Shown here: positions 46,315 to 57,199 of the stretch, in pieces
Position numbering within the stretch: position 1 is the first letter of the stretch
How the letters are laid out: each line of letters starts with the position of its first letter
Source: Chryseobacterium sp. 18061
GTDB taxonomy: Bacteria; Pseudomonadota; Gammaproteobacteria; Enterobacterales; Enterobacteriaceae
Reading direction: 5' to 3'
DNA: 64,000 nt
NCBI GenBank assembly: GCA_902706205.1
Contig: CACSKA010000008.1
Location: forward strand, 1-64,000
Position numbers and translations under genes: made by a program
The notes under the pieces: generated by a model
Databases searched by the model: none
The model's input: the letters and a program-made list of their open reading frames with translations, nothing else
Told to the model about the DNA's origin: nothing

Positions 46315-46968
46315 TTAGCTGGCCTTACGCTCATGCTTTTGGCGGTATTCCACCAGGTCTTCAATGGTCACCACTGGCATGTTGTGTTCCGCAGCAAACT
46401 TGATGCACTCCGGTGCGCGCGCCATGGTGCCATCGTCGTTAGTCAGTTCACACAGCACGCCCGCAGGTTTGAAGCCCGCCAGTGTCACCAGATCGATAGT
46501 CGCTTCAGTGTGACCGCCGCGAGTCAATACCCCACCCGCCTGCGCACGAAGTGGAAACACGTGGCCTGGACGATGCAGATCGGAAGGTTTAGCGCCGTCG
46601 GCAATCGCCGCACGAACGGTGGTAACGCGGTCAGCAGCAGAAACGCCGGTGGTCACACCGTGCGCCGCTTCGATGGTTACGGTAAAACCGGTACCGAATG
46701 CGCTGGTATTGGTTTCCACCATCATCGGCAGGTCGAGCTGTTTGCGGCGCTCTTCGTTAATGCACAGGCAAACAATGCCGCTGCCGTGACGGATGGTCAG
46801 TGCCATCTGCTCAACGGTCATGGTTTCGGCGGCAAAGATCATGTCGCCTTCGTTTTCGCGGTTTTCGTCATCAAGCACCATCACACCGCGGCCTTCGCGC
46901 AGTGCGGACAACGCGTGTTCCACGCGTTCAAATGCAGTACCAAAAGAGGAAAGTAGCGTCTGATTCAT
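46315..46968 (-). CDS. ribB: 3,4-dihydroxy-2-butanone-4-phosphate synthase
   Basis: A 217-residue enzyme (E. coli RibB 217) that turns ribulose 5-phosphate into the four-carbon precursor of riboflavin. The acidic metal-binding loop [20 protein letters not shown] and the catalytic segment [20 protein letters not shown] (with HTEATIDL) are intact. The ATG at 46968 matches the E. coli N-terminus [11 protein letters not shown]. Expression is governed by the FMN riboswitch in its leader. Confidence 0.97.
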   Translation of the reverse strand: MNQTLLSSFGTAFERVEHALSALREGRGVMVLDDENRENEGDMIFAAETMTVEQMALTIRHGSGIVCLCINEERRKQLDLPMMVETNTSAFGTGFTVTIEAAHGVTTGVSAADRVTTVRAAIADGAKPSDLHRPGHVFPLRAQAGGVLTRGGHTEATIDLVTLAGFKPAGVLCELTNDDGTMARAPECIKFAAEHNMPVVTIEDLVEYRQKHERKAS

Positions 46969-46994
46969 GGTAAAAGACCTCATTAAGATTATGG

Positions 46995-47070
46995 TTACCA
47001 GAATCAGGGCAGTCTTAGGAGCGCCGACGAAGCGGCAAAAAGATAACGTGCGCGGGCCTTGCCCGTAGAT
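46995..47070 (-). terminator. Expression-platform hairpin of the ribB leader
   Basis: On the minus strand GTAACG...CGGGC-AAG-GCCCG...CGTTA is followed by TCTTTTTG, a terminator-like stem between the FMN aptamer and ribB. Confidence 0.65.
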
Positions 47071-47075
47071 CGTTA

Positions 47076-47214
47076 CTCTCTCCCATCCGGACTCTAACCG
47101 TCGGCCCCGGAATTACACCGGATCTGCTGTCCTTCAGACTGACGTCCAAAGCGCTCGCGGGCTTTCAACCTGAGTTGATTTACCGCCGGTGGGGAATTTC
47201 GCCCCGCCCTGAGA
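47076..47214 (-). ncRNA. FMN riboswitch (RFN element) in the ribB leader
   Basis: On the minus strand the conserved RFN blocks appear in order: CAGGGCGGGG...CCCCACCGGCGG, AGCCCGCGAGCG, GACAGCAGATCCGGTGTAAT, CCGACGGTTAGAGTCCGGAT and GGGAGAG. FMN binding lowers ribB expression. In E. coli this leader is also annotated as the small RNA SroG. Confidence 0.93.
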
Positions 47215-47342
47215 ATAAGCGAGATAACTATAACGCTAATGATTATTGGCGGCAATGCATAAGCTTCAAACATTTCTGGTTTATAGCCCCGGCATAAGGC
47301 ACTACAATAATCTGCAAAACCGACCAGATCAGGGAAACCATA

Positions 47343-47627
47343 ATGATTGATCCGAAAAAAATTGAACAGATTGCCCGCCAGGTTCACGAGTCCATGCCGC
47401 AAGGTTTGCGTGATTTTGGTGATGACGTTGAGAAGAAAATCCGTCAGGTGCTGCAATCTCAGCTGACGCGTCTGGATCTGGTCAGCCGCGAAGAGTTCGA
47501 CGTGCAGACTCAGGTTCTGCTGCGCACTCGCGAGAAGCTGGCCCTGCTGGAACAGCGTATCTCCGACCTGGAAAACCGCACCACCGCCGCGGCCTCCGCA
47601 CCCGCAATTCCGCCAGTAGACGAGTAA
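47343..47627 (+). CDS. ubiK: Ubiquinone-biosynthesis accessory factor UbiK
   Basis: A 94-residue protein (E. coli UbiK/YqiC 96), which forms a membrane-binding coiled-coil complex with UbiJ and helps aerobic ubiquinone synthesis. It starts [19 protein letters not shown], and the C-terminal half is a coiled coil ([30 protein letters not shown]). The final residues are Ala/Pro-rich. It is divergent from ribB and convergent with hldE. Confidence 0.93.
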   Translation: MIDPKKIEQIARQVHESMPQGLRDFGDDVEKKIRQVLQSQLTRLDLVSREEFDVQTQVLLRTREKLALLEQRISDLENRTTAAASAPAIPPVDE

Positions 47628-47636
47628 TGTGGGATT

Positions 47637-47663
47637 GCCCGGTGGCGCATGCGCTTACCGGGC
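47637..47663. repeat. REP-type palindrome
   Basis: GCCCGGTGGCGC and GCGCTTACCGGGC lie between convergent ubiK and hldE. Confidence 0.8.
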
Positions 47664-47671
47664 ATCTAAGC

Positions 47672-49105
47672 TTACTTTTCGCTGTCTTTCTGAATGCGCT
47701 TGATGATGTTGGTGGTTGAACAGCCATCTTCAAAGTTCAGTACCATCACTTCGCCGCCGTTCGCCCAGACTTCTTCGCTACCCGCGATTTCGTCCGGCTT
47801 GTAGTCCCCGCCTTTCACCAGCAGATCCGGCAGAACGCCCGCAATCAGGCGCTGCGGCGTATCTTCTTCAAACGAGACCACCCAATCGACAGATCCCAGC
47901 GCGCCGAGCACGATCATACGCTGATCGAGCGGATTCACCGGACGGGTTTCGCCTTTCAGACGTTTGGTCGACGCATCGCTGTTCACCGCGACAATCAAAC
48001 GATCGCCGAGCTTACGCGCATTGGAGAGGTAGGACACGTGGCCCGCGTGCAGAATGTCGAACACACCGTTAGTCATCACGACTTTCTCGCCGCGCTTACG
48101 TGCAGCCGTGACGGCCAGCTTCAACTCGGCTTCGCTCATCACGCCGAAACCGGTGTCCGTACGACCACGCACCGCGTTTTCCAGTTCGATAGGCGAAACG
48201 GTAGAAGTCCCGAGTTTGCCCACCACAACACCGGCTGCCGCGTTGGCAAAGAAACACGCTTCTTCCAGCGAATTACCCGCCGCCAGCGTTGCCGCCAGCA
48301 CGCCAATCACCGTGTCACCGGCCCCGGTCACGTCGTACACTTCCTGCGCCTGCGTTGGCATGTGCAGCGGTGCTTTACCCGGCTGCAACAGGGTCATCCC
48401 CTGTTCGGAACGGGTGACCAACAGTGCCGACAGTTCGAAGTCCGCGATGATTTTCATGCCGCGCTCAACGATTTCCGCTTCGCTTTTACACTTCCCGGCG
48501 ACGGCTTCAAACTCAGAGAGATTTGGCGTCAGCAGCGTTGCGCCGCGATAGCGTTCAAACTCGCTGCCTTTCGGGTCGATCAGCACCGGAACACCCGCTT
48601 TACGAGCCAGCTGAATCATATCCTGAACGCTTTCCAACGCGCCTTTAGCGTAGTCAGACAGCACCAGCGCGCCGATGTGGCCCAGCGCCTGCTGAATACG
48701 TTCGTGCATCGGCTGGGGATCGACACCCGCAAAACCTTCTTCGAAGTCCAGACGAATCAGTTGCTGGTTACGTGACAGCACGCGCAGCTTGGTGATCGTC
48801 GGATGGGTCGGTACGGAAACGAAATCGCACTTCACATTAACGTCCGCCAGCGCTTTGCTAAGCGCACGCGCCGCATCGTCAATGCCGGTCAGTCCAACCA
48901 AACGCGAAGTGGCACCCAACGCCGCGATATTCATCGCCACGTTCGCCGCGCCGCCAGGACGTTCTTCGATGGTATCCACTTTCACCACCGGCACCGGGGC
49001 TTCCGGGGAAATTCGGCTCGTTGGGCCATACCAGTAGCGGTCCAGCATCACATCACCGACGACCATCACTCCTGCACGCTCAAACTCTGGCAGCGTTACT
49101 TTCAT
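47672..49105 (-). CDS. hldE: Bifunctional heptose 7-phosphate kinase / heptose 1-phosphate adenylyltransferase
   Basis: A 477-residue fusion enzyme (E. coli HldE 477) making ADP-heptose for the LPS inner core. The N-terminal ribokinase-type domain (residues 1-318) has [13 protein letters not shown] and the catalytic [15 protein letters not shown]. The C-terminal nucleotidyltransferase domain (about 340-477) has [20 protein letters not shown] with the HxGH motif. It lies 45 bp after glnE on the same strand, as in E. coli. Confidence 0.97.
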   Translation of the reverse strand: MKVTLPEFERAGVMVVGDVMLDRYWYGPTSRISPEAPVPVVKVDTIEERPGGAANVAMNIAALGATSRLVGLTGIDDAARALSKALADVNVKCDFVSVPTHPTITKLRVLSRNQQLIRLDFEEGFAGVDPQPMHERIQQALGHIGALVLSDYAKGALESVQDMIQLARKAGVPVLIDPKGSEFERYRGATLLTPNLSEFEAVAGKCKSEAEIVERGMKIIADFELSALLVTRSEQGMTLLQPGKAPLHMPTQAQEVYDVTGAGDTVIGVLAATLAAGNSLEEACFFANAAAGVVVGKLGTSTVSPIELENAVRGRTDTGFGVMSEAELKLAVTAARKRGEKVVMTNGVFDILHAGHVSYLSNARKLGDRLIVAVNSDASTKRLKGETRPVNPLDQRMIVLGALGSVDWVVSFEEDTPQRLIAGVLPDLLVKGGDYKPDEIAGSEEVWANGGEVMVLNFEDGCSTTNIIKRIQKDSEK

Positions 49106-49150
49106 TCCAGACTCCTGAAAGATTCGTTAATTGCGCGCGATAATAACATC

Positions 49151-51991
49151 TCACGACATCACCAGCCACTTTAGCCAGCTCGCGCGTACCAGCTCGCGTT
49201 CCGCCGCAAAGGCCTCCGGCTCTACGTGCCCGGCCTCTTCCTGCAATGCCAGATGATGCAGCGCATCGCGCAGCGTGGTGTATGCCAGGCTAAGGGCCAG
49301 CGCTTCCTGCTCGTCCATTATGTCGTTTTGCGCGAGCAGCTCGAGAATGCGCACATTATCCGACCAGCGGGTAAGCTTCGGTTTATCGTGAGCGAAACGC
49401 AGCACCAGATACTGGGTAATAAACTCAATATCCGTAATGCCGCCTTCATCGGCTTTAATATCAAAGCGATCGCGATGTTTGCCCCCAAGATGCGACCGCA
49501 TTTTCTCGCGCATTTCACGGACTTCGGTTTGCAACGTTTCGCCTTCACGGGAAACGGTCAGCACGTCGCGGCGAATCGAATCAAACTGTGATTGCAGCTG
49601 CGGATCGCCGTATACCACGCGAGCGCGAACCAGTGCCTGATGTTCCCAGGTCCAGGCTTCCTTATGTTGATAATCGGCGAAGGCCTCGGTAGTCGTGACC
49701 AACATACCTGCCGCGCCGGACGGACGTAAGCGAGCGTCCACTTCGTACAGGATGCCCGAGGAGGTGCGGGTGCTGAACAGATGCATGATGCGCTGCGCCA
49801 GGCGAAGATAGAACTGACGCCCATCGATTTCACGTTCGCCATCGGTCATCACTTCCACTGGGCAGTCGTGTAAAAACACCAGATCGAGATCGGAACTGTA
49901 GCCCAGTTCCCAACCGCCGAGTTTGCCGTAGCCCACGACCGCAAAACCACGCCCCTGACGCTCGGCAAGATGCCGCGGTTGCCCAAAACGGGCCACCATT
50001 TGCACCCAGGCCTGCTGAACCACCGCGTCGATCATCGCTTCCGCCAGCCAGGTTAAGTGATCGCTCACTTTCATGACCGGCAACGTGCCGGCGATATCCG
50101 CCGCGGCAACACGCAGCAGCTGCGCCTGCTTAAACTGGCGCAGCGCTTCGAGCTGCTGCTCTTCATCTTCTTCCGGCACGCGCAGCAGATACTGGCGCAG
50201 TTCGTCGCGATAGGCATCGGTGGCCGTTGGCTGGTACAGCGTGTTCGGGTCGAGTAGCTCATCCAGCAGCAGCGGATAGCGCGCCAGCTGGCTCGCCACC
50301 ATCGGCGATGCGGCGCAAAGGCGAATCAGATGCTTGAGCGCACCCGGGAATTCACTCAGCAGTTCTAGATAGGTGGTGCGAGTGACGATCCCGGTCAGCA
50401 GCGGCATGATGCGCGCCAGCGGCACCGGGGCATCTTCCCGGCTGCAAACGTTACTGAGCAAATGCGGCATCAGTGAGTCGAGCACCTGACGCCCGCGCGG
50501 ACCGATGGTGCGTTTGTCGAGTTCTTTGCGGAAATCGGCTATCAGCGCCAGCACCTGATTGCGGTCGCTGTCGGTGAGATGCGTCAGCACCGGCGTGGTA
50601 TCGTCTTCCTGCAACGCATCCTGCCACAACTCGCGCCAGTGCTCAGACAGCTGTTCATCCGCCGAGGTCTCTTCGTCATCGCCAATCAGCGCGTTGAAAA
50701 TCTGCCGCACGTTGGCCATGTGCGCATCCAGGGCCTGCGTCAGCGCATCCCAGTCAGCGAAGCCCATACCCCACGCCAGCCGCGCCCGGTTCAGGTCGTC
50801 CTGCGGCAGAGTTTGCGTCTGTTCGTCATTAATGCTTTGCAGCAGGTTTTCCAGGCGGCGTAAGAACAGGTAGGCGTCATGCAGCAGTTGCGCCTCGCTT
50901 TCCGGCAAAAGATGCAGCGCATCAATGGATTCCAGCGTCGGCAGCAAGGCGCGCCCTTGCAGTGACGGCTCACGCCCCCCGCGGATCAGCTGGAACACCT
51001 GCACGATAAATTCGATTTCGCGAATGCCACCCGCGCCGAGCTTAATATTGTCTTTCAAGCCACGGCGGCGCACTTCGCGGGCGATCATGCCTTTCATATT
51101 ACGCAGCGACTGGATCACGCTGAAATCGATGTAGCGGCGGAACACGAACGGACGCAGCGTCGCACGCAGTTCGTCGACGTATACGCCTTCCCTGTCGCCC
51201 ATGATCCGTGCTTTGACCATCGCATAGCGTTCCCAGTCGCGGCCCTGCTCCTGGTAATAATCTTCCAGCGCAGCGAAGCTCAGCACCAGCGGCCCGCTTT
51301 CACCAAACGGGCGTAGACGCATATCCACGCGATAGACGAAACCGTCCATTGTTGGCTGATCCAGCGCTTTAATCAGCCGTTGCCCCATGCGGGTAAAGAA
51401 CTGTGCATTGTCGAGTTCACGCCGCCCACCCTGAGTTGAGCCGTGCTCTGGCCAGGCAAAAATCAGGTCAATGTCAGAAGAAAAGTTCAGCTCACCGCCA
51501 CCGAGTTTGCCCATGCCTAAAATCAGCAGCGGCTGCGGTTTGCCGTCGGCGTTGCACGGCGTGCCCCATTCCCGACAGCAGGCGTCGTACAGCCAGTCGC
51601 GCGCGGCGACGATCAGCGTTTCAGCCAGATGACTCAACTGCTGCAAACTGCTTTCAGTGGAAATAAGAGAAAGCGCCTGCGCCCAGGCAATGCGCACCAT
51701 CACGCGGCGGCGGAACAGGCGCAGCTCGCGCATCAGGCTATTTTCATCGCTGACGTTCACCAGCGCGTCCTGCAACCAGGCGGCGTAATGCTGCCATTCA
51801 TCGGCCTGTGGTGGTGTGTTCTCCAGCTCGCTAAGCCACGCTGGATACGCGACCAGGCTTTGGCTGATAAAATCGCTGAAGGTCATCGCCGCCTGTGCCT
51901 GCGGGCTGAATGCGTCGAACGGAAAATCTGTCGGCAGTCGGTCGACCACCGTCTGCCAGTGCTGCTGTAACTGCAAAGAAAACGGCGTCAT
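49151..51991 (-). CDS. glnE: Bifunctional glutamine synthetase adenylyltransferase/deadenylase
   Basis: A 946-residue enzyme (E. coli GlnE 946) that adenylylates and deadenylylates glutamine synthetase in response to PII and glutamine. It has two nucleotidyltransferase domains. The first (deadenylase) carries [20 protein letters not shown] near residue 155; the second (adenylylase) carries [20 protein letters not shown] near residue 680. A GAGG ribosome site lies before the start. It follows ygiF by 15 bp and precedes hldE. Confidence 0.97.
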   Translation of the reverse strand: MTPFSLQLQQHWQTVVDRLPTDFPFDAFSPQAQAAMTFSDFISQSLVAYPAWLSELENTPPQADEWQHYAAWLQDALVNVSDENSLMRELRLFRRRVMVRIAWAQALSLISTESSLQQLSHLAETLIVAARDWLYDACCREWGTPCNADGKPQPLLILGMGKLGGGELNFSSDIDLIFAWPEHGSTQGGRRELDNAQFFTRMGQRLIKALDQPTMDGFVYRVDMRLRPFGESGPLVLSFAALEDYYQEQGRDWERYAMVKARIMGDREGVYVDELRATLRPFVFRRYIDFSVIQSLRNMKGMIAREVRRRGLKDNIKLGAGGIREIEFIVQVFQLIRGGREPSLQGRALLPTLESIDALHLLPESEAQLLHDAYLFLRRLENLLQSINDEQTQTLPQDDLNRARLAWGMGFADWDALTQALDAHMANVRQIFNALIGDDEETSADEQLSEHWRELWQDALQEDDTTPVLTHLTDSDRNQVLALIADFRKELDKRTIGPRGRQVLDSLMPHLLSNVCSREDAPVPLARIMPLLTGIVTRTTYLELLSEFPGALKHLIRLCAASPMVASQLARYPLLLDELLDPNTLYQPTATDAYRDELRQYLLRVPEEDEEQQLEALRQFKQAQLLRVAAADIAGTLPVMKVSDHLTWLAEAMIDAVVQQAWVQMVARFGQPRHLAERQGRGFAVVGYGKLGGWELGYSSDLDLVFLHDCPVEVMTDGEREIDGRQFYLRLAQRIMHLFSTRTSSGILYEVDARLRPSGAAGMLVTTTEAFADYQHKEAWTWEHQALVRARVVYGDPQLQSQFDSIRRDVLTVSREGETLQTEVREMREKMRSHLGGKHRDRFDIKADEGGITDIEFITQYLVLRFAHDKPKLTRWSDNVRILELLAQNDIMDEQEALALSLAYTTLRDALHHLALQEEAGHVEPEAFAAERELVRASWLKWLVMS

Positions 51992-52006
51992 GACTACCTC
52001 GTTTCG

Positions 52007-52921
52007 CTATCGTCCAGTGACCAGAAAAGCCGTCAGCATCAATTTGGCTTGCGCAATTTGCGGTTTAAATGCCGCATCCTTTGCGCTGGTCGCTGCGGAA
52101 ATCGCGTCGCCAATTTGCGCCATTTGTTCAGAAGCCATCTCGTGTTCGGGTTGCAGGCTGGTGCGAATAAATTCCACTGCTTTCAACACTTCGGTTTTGG
52201 CTTTCGCATTGCCACGCAGCCAGAGCTCTTCGTGATACTGCCAGTGGGCCAGCGCCGCTTCGAGTGCCGCGTTTTCCGGCTTAGTGAAATCAGCCTTTTT
52301 CATGCCACGTTCGGCATTACCCGCCGCCAGATGATAGCCACGCGCCGCTTTGCTCAGACTGCCCTGACGCAGCACGCCGGCGGAAAGCAACTGTTCTGCC
52401 ATCTCCAGAATGTCTTCTACATTACCGTGCAGCAGTTCCAGTTCCAGCTCGCAAATCGGCTCCTGATGGTCTCCGGCCTTAACGTCACCTAAATCCAGCG
52501 CCAGTTCGATGCGGCTCTGGTTGTAATTCACCAGCCATTTTTCGCGATAAAAATCGGTACTGAACAGCGGGTTCACCTGCGAAGCGAGTTCTGGCGGGAG
52601 CGTACCTTCCGGCCAGACTTCAGCGGGCAGCTTTTCCAGCGCCAGTTCGGCTTTATCAAGGTCAATGTTGTATTCCGGGCGCGAATGCAAACCGCCCACC
52701 ACCTTCCCAGCGATTTTCATCGTCATTTCATAGTGACCGTTATGGCCACGGATCCGCAGCCCCATATCGTGGCGGCGCAGCCAGTTATCGGCGGTTTCGT
52801 AGTAAATATTGAGGAGTTGAGCGGCGGGAACATGCTCCGCTGAGAGGGCGTTGAGCTGGGTGCGCAGCGTCTCGACGCCATCCTGCTCAACGATGAACTT
52901 CAATTCGATTTCCTGATCCAT
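52007..52921 (-). CDS. ygiF: CYTH inorganic triphosphatase YgiF, C-terminally short
   Basis: A 304-residue CYTH-CHAD protein. E. coli YgiF, which hydrolyses inorganic triphosphate, has 433 residues. The N-terminal CYTH tunnel domain is complete, starting with the ExExK signature (QEIELKFIVEQ) and including GLRIRGHNGHYEMTMKIAG and EPICELELELLHG. The CHAD domain starts near residue 220 but stops after AKLMLTAFLVTGR, about where E. coli continues for some 125 residues. Only 15 bp separate the stop from glnE, so the missing part is deleted rather than frameshifted. Catalysis is probably kept, while CHAD-mediated binding is probably lost. Confidence 0.87.
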   Translation of the reverse strand: MDQEIELKFIVEQDGVETLRTQLNALSAEHVPAAQLLNIYYETADNWLRRHDMGLRIRGHNGHYEMTMKIAGKVVGGLHSRPEYNIDLDKAELALEKLPAEVWPEGTLPPELASQVNPLFSTDFYREKWLVNYNQSRIELALDLGDVKAGDHQEPICELELELLHGNVEDILEMAEQLLSAGVLRQGSLSKAARGYHLAAGNAERGMKKADFTKPENAALEAALAHWQYHEELWLRGNAKAKTEVLKAVEFIRTSLQPEHEMASEQMAQIGDAISAATSAKDAAFKPQIAQAKLMLTAFLVTGR

Positions 52922-53120
52922 GACTGATTTCTTATGGTTGCATTGCCTGGATTGAACATTACGCCGAACTTCCGCGCATCTTTTTTGTCAGTAGAGTGTA
53001 TTTCGCGGTACTTTCCCATGCAACGTCCTCCTGGAGGATTCCGATTGCCGGAGAATGCCTGGCATCGTCAGACTGATGCCATTACTATCGATTCACTTTA
53101 TGACAATAACGAATGACCTG

Positions 53121-53741
53121 ATGCCTAAATTACGCCTGATTGGATTAACTTTATTTGCACTTAGCGTTTCCGCCGTGGTTCACGCTGAAGAAACCCGTTA
53201 CGTCTCTGACGAACTGAACACTTGGGTGCGCAGTGGCCCTGGCGATAACTATCGCCTTGCCGGTACCGTTACCGCAGGTGAAGCCGTCACCCTGCTGCAA
53301 ACCAACGACGCCACCCAATATGGCCAGGTTCGCGACAGCAACGGGCGTACCGCTTGGATCCCGTTAAAAGAGCTGACCAGCGAGCCAAGCTTTAAAACGC
53401 GCGTGCCGGACCTGGAAAGCCAGGTCAAAACGCTGACCGATAAGCTGACCAATATCGATACCACCTGGAATCAACGCACTGCGGATATGCAGAAGAAAGT
53501 TGCTGAGAGCGACGGCGTGATTAACGGGCTGAAAGACCAAAATCAGAAGCTGAAAAATGAGCTTATCGTGGCGCAGAAAAAGGTGAGTGCCGCCAATCTG
53601 CAGCTGGATGACAAACAGCGCACCATCATTATGCAATGGTTTATGTACGGCGGCGGCGTGCTGGGCGTGGGTCTGCTCCTCGGACTGGTTCTGCCGATGC
53701 TGGTGCCTAGCCGCAAACGCAAAGATCGCTGGATGAACTAA
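53121..53741 (+). CDS. ygiM: SH3-domain membrane protein YgiM
   Basis: A 206-residue TIGR04211-type protein, same length as E. coli YgiM. It has a signal-like N-terminus (MPKLRLIGLTLFALSVSAVVHA), a bacterial SH3 domain (about 25-90: YVSDELNTWVRSGPGDNYRL), a coiled coil (about 95-165) and a C-terminal membrane segment (MYGGGVLGVGLLLGLVLPML) with a basic tail SRKRKDRWMN. The function is unsettled; its topology suggests a periplasmic sensor or cell-wall-linked scaffold. The ATG at 53121 is chosen from in-frame upstream candidates by match to E. coli. Confidence 0.92.
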   Translation: MPKLRLIGLTLFALSVSAVVHAEETRYVSDELNTWVRSGPGDNYRLAGTVTAGEAVTLLQTNDATQYGQVRDSNGRTAWIPLKELTSEPSFKTRVPDLESQVKTLTDKLTNIDTTWNQRTADMQKKVAESDGVINGLKDQNQKLKNELIVAQKKVSAANLQLDDKQRTIIMQWFMYGGGVLGVGLLLGLVLPMLVPSRKRKDRWMN

Positions 53742-53821
53742 CGCCCCACGGCGGCCCGATTAGCCATCTCCTCTACACTTACGTATTATCGTCGGATAAA
53801 CAGTGAGAGGAGAAGGTTGGC

Positions 53822-55060
53822 GTGAAGACATATCTGGTCGGTGGTGCAGTTCGCGATGCGTTGTTAGGCCTACCGGTCAAAGACAAAGATTGGGTCGTTG
53901 TCGGCGCCACACCGCAGCAAATGCTCGACGCGGGCTACCAGCAGGTAGGTCGCGATTTCCCTGTTTTTCTCCATCCAAAATCCCACGAAGAATACGCCCT
54001 GGCTCGCACCGAGCGAAAATCAGGTTCCGGTTACACCGGTTTTACCTGTTATGCCGCGCCAGACGTGAGCCTTGAACAAGATTTACTGCGCCGTGACCTG
54101 ACTGTTAACGCCCTTGCCCAGGACGACAACGGTGAGATTGTCGACCCGTATAACGGCCAACAAGATCTGCAAAACCGCCTGCTGCGCCACGTTTCCCCGG
54201 CGTTCAGTGAAGACCCTTTGCGCGTCCTGCGCGTCGCCCGTTTTGCCGCCCGCTATGCACATTTAAGCTTCCGCATTGCGGATGAAACGATGGCGCTGAT
54301 GCGCGACATGACCGCCGCTGGCGAGCTGGAACACCTCACGCCGGAACGCGTGTGGAAGGAAACCGAAAACGCACTCGGGACGCGTAATCCGCAGGTTTAT
54401 TTCCAGACCCTGCGCGACTGCGGCGCGTTGAAAGTGCTGTTCCCGGAAATCGATGCTTTGTACGGCGTGCCCGCGCCAGCCAAATGGCATCCTGAAATCG
54501 ACACTGGCGTGCATACCCTGATGACGCTGACGATGGCTGCGATGCTGACGCCCGCACTGGACGTGCGTTTCGCCACGCTGTGCCATGATTTGGGGAAAGG
54601 ATTAACGCCGAAAGAACTCTGGCCTCGTCACCACGGTCACGGTCCGGCGGGGGTTAAACTCGTGGAGCAGCTCTGCGCGCGTCTGCGCGTGCCGAATGAC
54701 ATGCGCGATCTCGCGAAACTGGTGGCGGAATTCCACGACCTGATTCATACCTTGCCTATCCTCAAACCGGCGACGCTGGTGAAGCTGTTTGATTCCATCG
54801 ATGCGTGGCGAAAACCGCAGCGCGTGACGCAGCTGGCGCTGACCAGCGAAGCCGATGTGCGCGGGCGTACCGGGTTTGAAGCCTGTGATTATTCGCAAGG
54901 GCGTTTACTGCATGAAGCGTGGGAAGTTGCAAAAGCGGTGCCGACCAAACCGGTGATTGATGCCGGATTTAAAGGGCCAGAAGTGCGGGAAGAACTGACG
55001 CGACGCCGGATAGAGGCCGTCGCGCAGTGGAAGGAAAAACGCTGCCCGCAGGTTACATGA
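53822..55060 (+). CDS. cca: CCA-adding enzyme / multifunctional tRNA nucleotidyltransferase
   Basis: A 412-residue enzyme (E. coli Cca 412) that builds or repairs the CCA end of tRNAs and, through an HD domain, has phosphatase activities. The nucleotidyltransferase head has [13 protein letters not shown] with the catalytic DxD in KDKDWVVVG, and [10 protein letters not shown] binds nucleotides. The HD domain has [11 protein letters not shown] and CHDLGKG. The start is GTG at 53822, with AGGAGAAGG upstream. Its last 8 bases overlap the convergent uppP 3' end. Confidence 0.96.
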   Translation: MKTYLVGGAVRDALLGLPVKDKDWVVVGATPQQMLDAGYQQVGRDFPVFLHPKSHEEYALARTERKSGSGYTGFTCYAAPDVSLEQDLLRRDLTVNALAQDDNGEIVDPYNGQQDLQNRLLRHVSPAFSEDPLRVLRVARFAARYAHLSFRIADETMALMRDMTAAGELEHLTPERVWKETENALGTRNPQVYFQTLRDCGALKVLFPEIDALYGVPAPAKWHPEIDTGVHTLMTLTMAAMLTPALDVRFATLCHDLGKGLTPKELWPRHHGHGPAGVKLVEQLCARLRVPNDMRDLAKLVAEFHDLIHTLPILKPATLVKLFDSIDAWRKPQRVTQLALTSEADVRGRTGFEACDYSQGRLLHEAWEVAKAVPTKPVIDAGFKGPEVREELTRRRIEAVAQWKEKRCPQVT

Positions 55061-55874
55061 ACACGGCGTAAACCGCGGCCGCGACGATAAAGCGGTAGAT
55101 GGCGAATGGAATGAAAGTGATGCGTTTGATGATATGCAGGAACGCTTTGATAGCGATCAGCGCGACCACAAACGCCGTCACGAAGCCTACGGCAAACATC
55201 GGAATGTCCGAGCTGCTCAGGAATCCGATGCTCTTGTATAGGTCAAGCGCCGTGGCCCCCATCATCATTGGCACGGCCAGCAGGAAGGAAAACTCCGCCG
55301 CCGCATAGCGGCTGATGCCCAGCAGCATCCCGCCCGCAATGGTTGAACCCGAGCGAGAGAAGCCCGGCCACAGCGCCAGACACTGGAAACAACCCACCAA
55401 AAACGCCTGAAGATAGGTCATGTCATCCAGACCCACAGTGCGCGGCTCTTTCGGTTTAAAGACTTCGGCCATTATCAGCAGCACGCCGCCGACAATCAGC
55501 GCGTACATCACGTTAACCGGGTTGAACAAAGACTTGATGAGATCATGTAACACCAGGCCCAGCACCACCGCCGGAAACATCGCCAGCAGCACGTGAATGA
55601 GCGACAGACGCCCGGAGCCTTCGCCTTCATGGACCGGCGGACGACCAAAATGAATGCCGATCAGGCCAAACAGACGACGCCAGAACATCACCACAACGGC
55701 GAGGATCGATCCTAACTGGATAACCACCTCAAACGTATTCGCCGTTTCGCCTTCGAAGCCCAGCAAGTGGCCGACGATAATCATGTGGCCAGTACTGGAA
55801 ACGGGTAAAAACTCCGTCAGTCCTTCGACAACACCCAAGATGGCTGCTATCAGCAGCGAGTGCATATCGCTCAT
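55053..55874 (-). CDS. uppP: Undecaprenyl-diphosphate phosphatase
   Basis: A 273-residue polytopic membrane enzyme (E. coli UppP/BacA 273) that recycles undecaprenyl diphosphate for cell-wall synthesis and gives bacitracin tolerance. The signature motifs are [20 protein letters not shown] near residue 20 and [18 protein letters not shown] near residue 170, which supply Glu, Ser and Arg of the periplasm-facing site. It converges with cca with an 8-bp overlap. Confidence 0.96.
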   Translation of the reverse strand: MSDMHSLLIAAILGVVEGLTEFLPVSSTGHMIIVGHLLGFEGETANTFEVVIQLGSILAVVVMFWRRLFGLIGIHFGRPPVHEGEGSGRLSLIHVLLAMFPAVVLGLVLHDLIKSLFNPVNVMYALIVGGVLLIMAEVFKPKEPRTVGLDDMTYLQAFLVGCFQCLALWPGFSRSGSTIAGGMLLGISRYAAAEFSFLLAVPMMMGATALDLYKSIGFLSSSDIPMFAVGFVTAFVVALIAIKAFLHIIKRITFIPFAIYRFIVAAAVYAVFM

Positions 55875-55972
55875 TAATAAACCCTTAAATAATAGAAAAA
55901 AAGAAGCTGAAAATTGGAACCAGCTTTAAGACATATGTATCGGCGTTTCGTTTAACCTGGATGAATCTATTC

Positions 55973-56335
55973 TTACGCTTTCGGATTAGCGCCACGCTCA
56001 ATGATGACCCCAACGTTGGCTGCGCGCGCCACGGCTCCGGGTTTGCTCAGCTTGATGCGCACCCACGGCGAGTTAAAACGCGTCAGAAGGATTTCAGCGA
56101 CCTCCTCCGCTACGCGTTCCACCAACGCGAAACGTCCTCCTTCAACGTGCGCAATGACCGCTTCGCTAATATCGGCGTAGCTCAGACAATCATTAACGTC
56201 ATCACTGGCAGCTGATTTACGGTTATCCCACGCCATTTCGATATCGAACACCAGCTTCTGTTCGATGGTCTGTTCCCAGTCATAAACACCAATTGTGGTG
56301 ATGACCGAAAGTTGCTCTATAAATACAATATCCAT
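55973..56335 (-). CDS. folB: Dihydroneopterin aldolase
   Basis: A 120-residue enzyme (E. coli FolB 122) that makes 6-hydroxymethyl-dihydropterin in folate synthesis. It starts [20 protein letters not shown] and has the conserved [20 protein letters not shown] near residue 65, with the catalytic-site Lys in KLSKPGA. The ATG at 56335 is chosen to match the family N-terminus. It is divergent from plsY across about 107 bp. Confidence 0.95.
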   Translation of the reverse strand: MDIVFIEQLSVITTIGVYDWEQTIEQKLVFDIEMAWDNRKSAASDDVNDCLSYADISEAVIAHVEGGRFALVERVAEEVAEILLTRFNSPWVRIKLSKPGAVARAANVGVIIERGANPKA

Positions 56336-56442
56336 CACGCCCCGCCTGCTTTTTGTCCGTGCCGGATACCACTTCCGACAAAATATGCGTATTATCCACA
56401 GATGAAGAGAATACCGATACATTTTCAAAACGGAACAGCGTT

Positions 56443-57057
56443 ATGAGTGCAATCGAGCCTGGAATGGTCTTCCTCGCCTATCTTTGCGGCTCAATTTCCA
56501 GCGCCATTCTGGTCTGCCGCATCGCGGGTCTGCCTGACCCACGCGTAAGCGGTTCCGGTAATCCCGGAGCGACCAACGTTTTACGAATTGGCGGCAAGGG
56601 AGCAGCCGTAGCAGTACTGATCTTCGACATCCTCAAAGGCATGTTGCCGACGTGGGGCGCCTGGGCGTTGGGTTTCACCCCGTTCTGGCTCGGCCTCGTC
56701 GCCATTGCAGCCTGCCTCGGCCACATCTGGCCCATCTTCTTCGGATTCCGCGGCGGGAAAGGCGTAGCCACTGCTTTCGGTGCGATTGCGCCCATCGGCT
56801 GGGATCTCACCGGCGTGATGGCGGGCACCTGGCTGCTGACTATTTTGCTGAGCGGCTATTCGTCGCTGGGCGCCATCGTTAGCGCCCTGGTGGCTCCGTT
56901 TTACGTGTGGTGGTTTATGCCACAGTACACCTTCCCGGTGTCTATGCTCTCGTGCCTGATCCTGCTCCGCCATCATGACAACATCCAGCGTTTATGGCGT
57001 CGTCAGGAAACTAAAATCTGGGCGCGCCTGAAGCGAAAGAATAAACCTCAGGATTAG
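56443..57057 (+). CDS. plsY: Glycerol-3-phosphate acyltransferase PlsY
   Basis: A 204-residue inner-membrane enzyme (E. coli PlsY 205) acylating glycerol 3-phosphate, in the family using acyl-phosphate. The conserved loops are [16 protein letters not shown] near residue 37, [21 protein letters not shown] near residue 98, and [16 protein letters not shown] near residue 180. Five membrane segments are apparent. The ATG at 56443 ([20 protein letters not shown]) matches E. coli. The urease operon follows, 142 bp downstream. Confidence 0.95.
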   Translation: MSAIEPGMVFLAYLCGSISSAILVCRIAGLPDPRVSGSGNPGATNVLRIGGKGAAVAVLIFDILKGMLPTWGAWALGFTPFWLGLVAIAACLGHIWPIFFGFRGGKGVATAFGAIAPIGWDLTGVMAGTWLLTILLSGYSSLGAIVSALVAPFYVWWFMPQYTFPVSMLSCLILLRHHDNIQRLWRRQETKIWARLKRKNKPQD

Positions 57058-57113
57058 CCCTTCTCTCGCCGCTGTTCTGGCGGCGACACCAGTTATTACA
57101 ATTTATTAACATC

Positions 57114-57128
57114 ATAAGCGTTTCCTAT
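57114..57128 (+). promoter_or_regulatory. NAC-like site before ureD
   Basis: ATA-N9-TAT, in the form ATAAGCGTTTCCTAT, matches the NAC core pattern. A plausible -10 (ATTAAT, 57171-57176) would place its centre near -62 to -64, where NAC activates ureD in Klebsiella. No other gene occupies 57058-57199. Confidence 0.5.
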
Positions 57129-57199
57129 GACCGCGAACTTCCCCGACTGATCCATACTCATTAGCGTCTGATTAATCACGCAATTGCAGGGGTGCCGCT

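Noticed and set aside
47094-47456. Minus-strand open frame over the ribB leader and ubiK start
   Set aside because: It is a chance frame through the FMN riboswitch and the antisense of ubiK.
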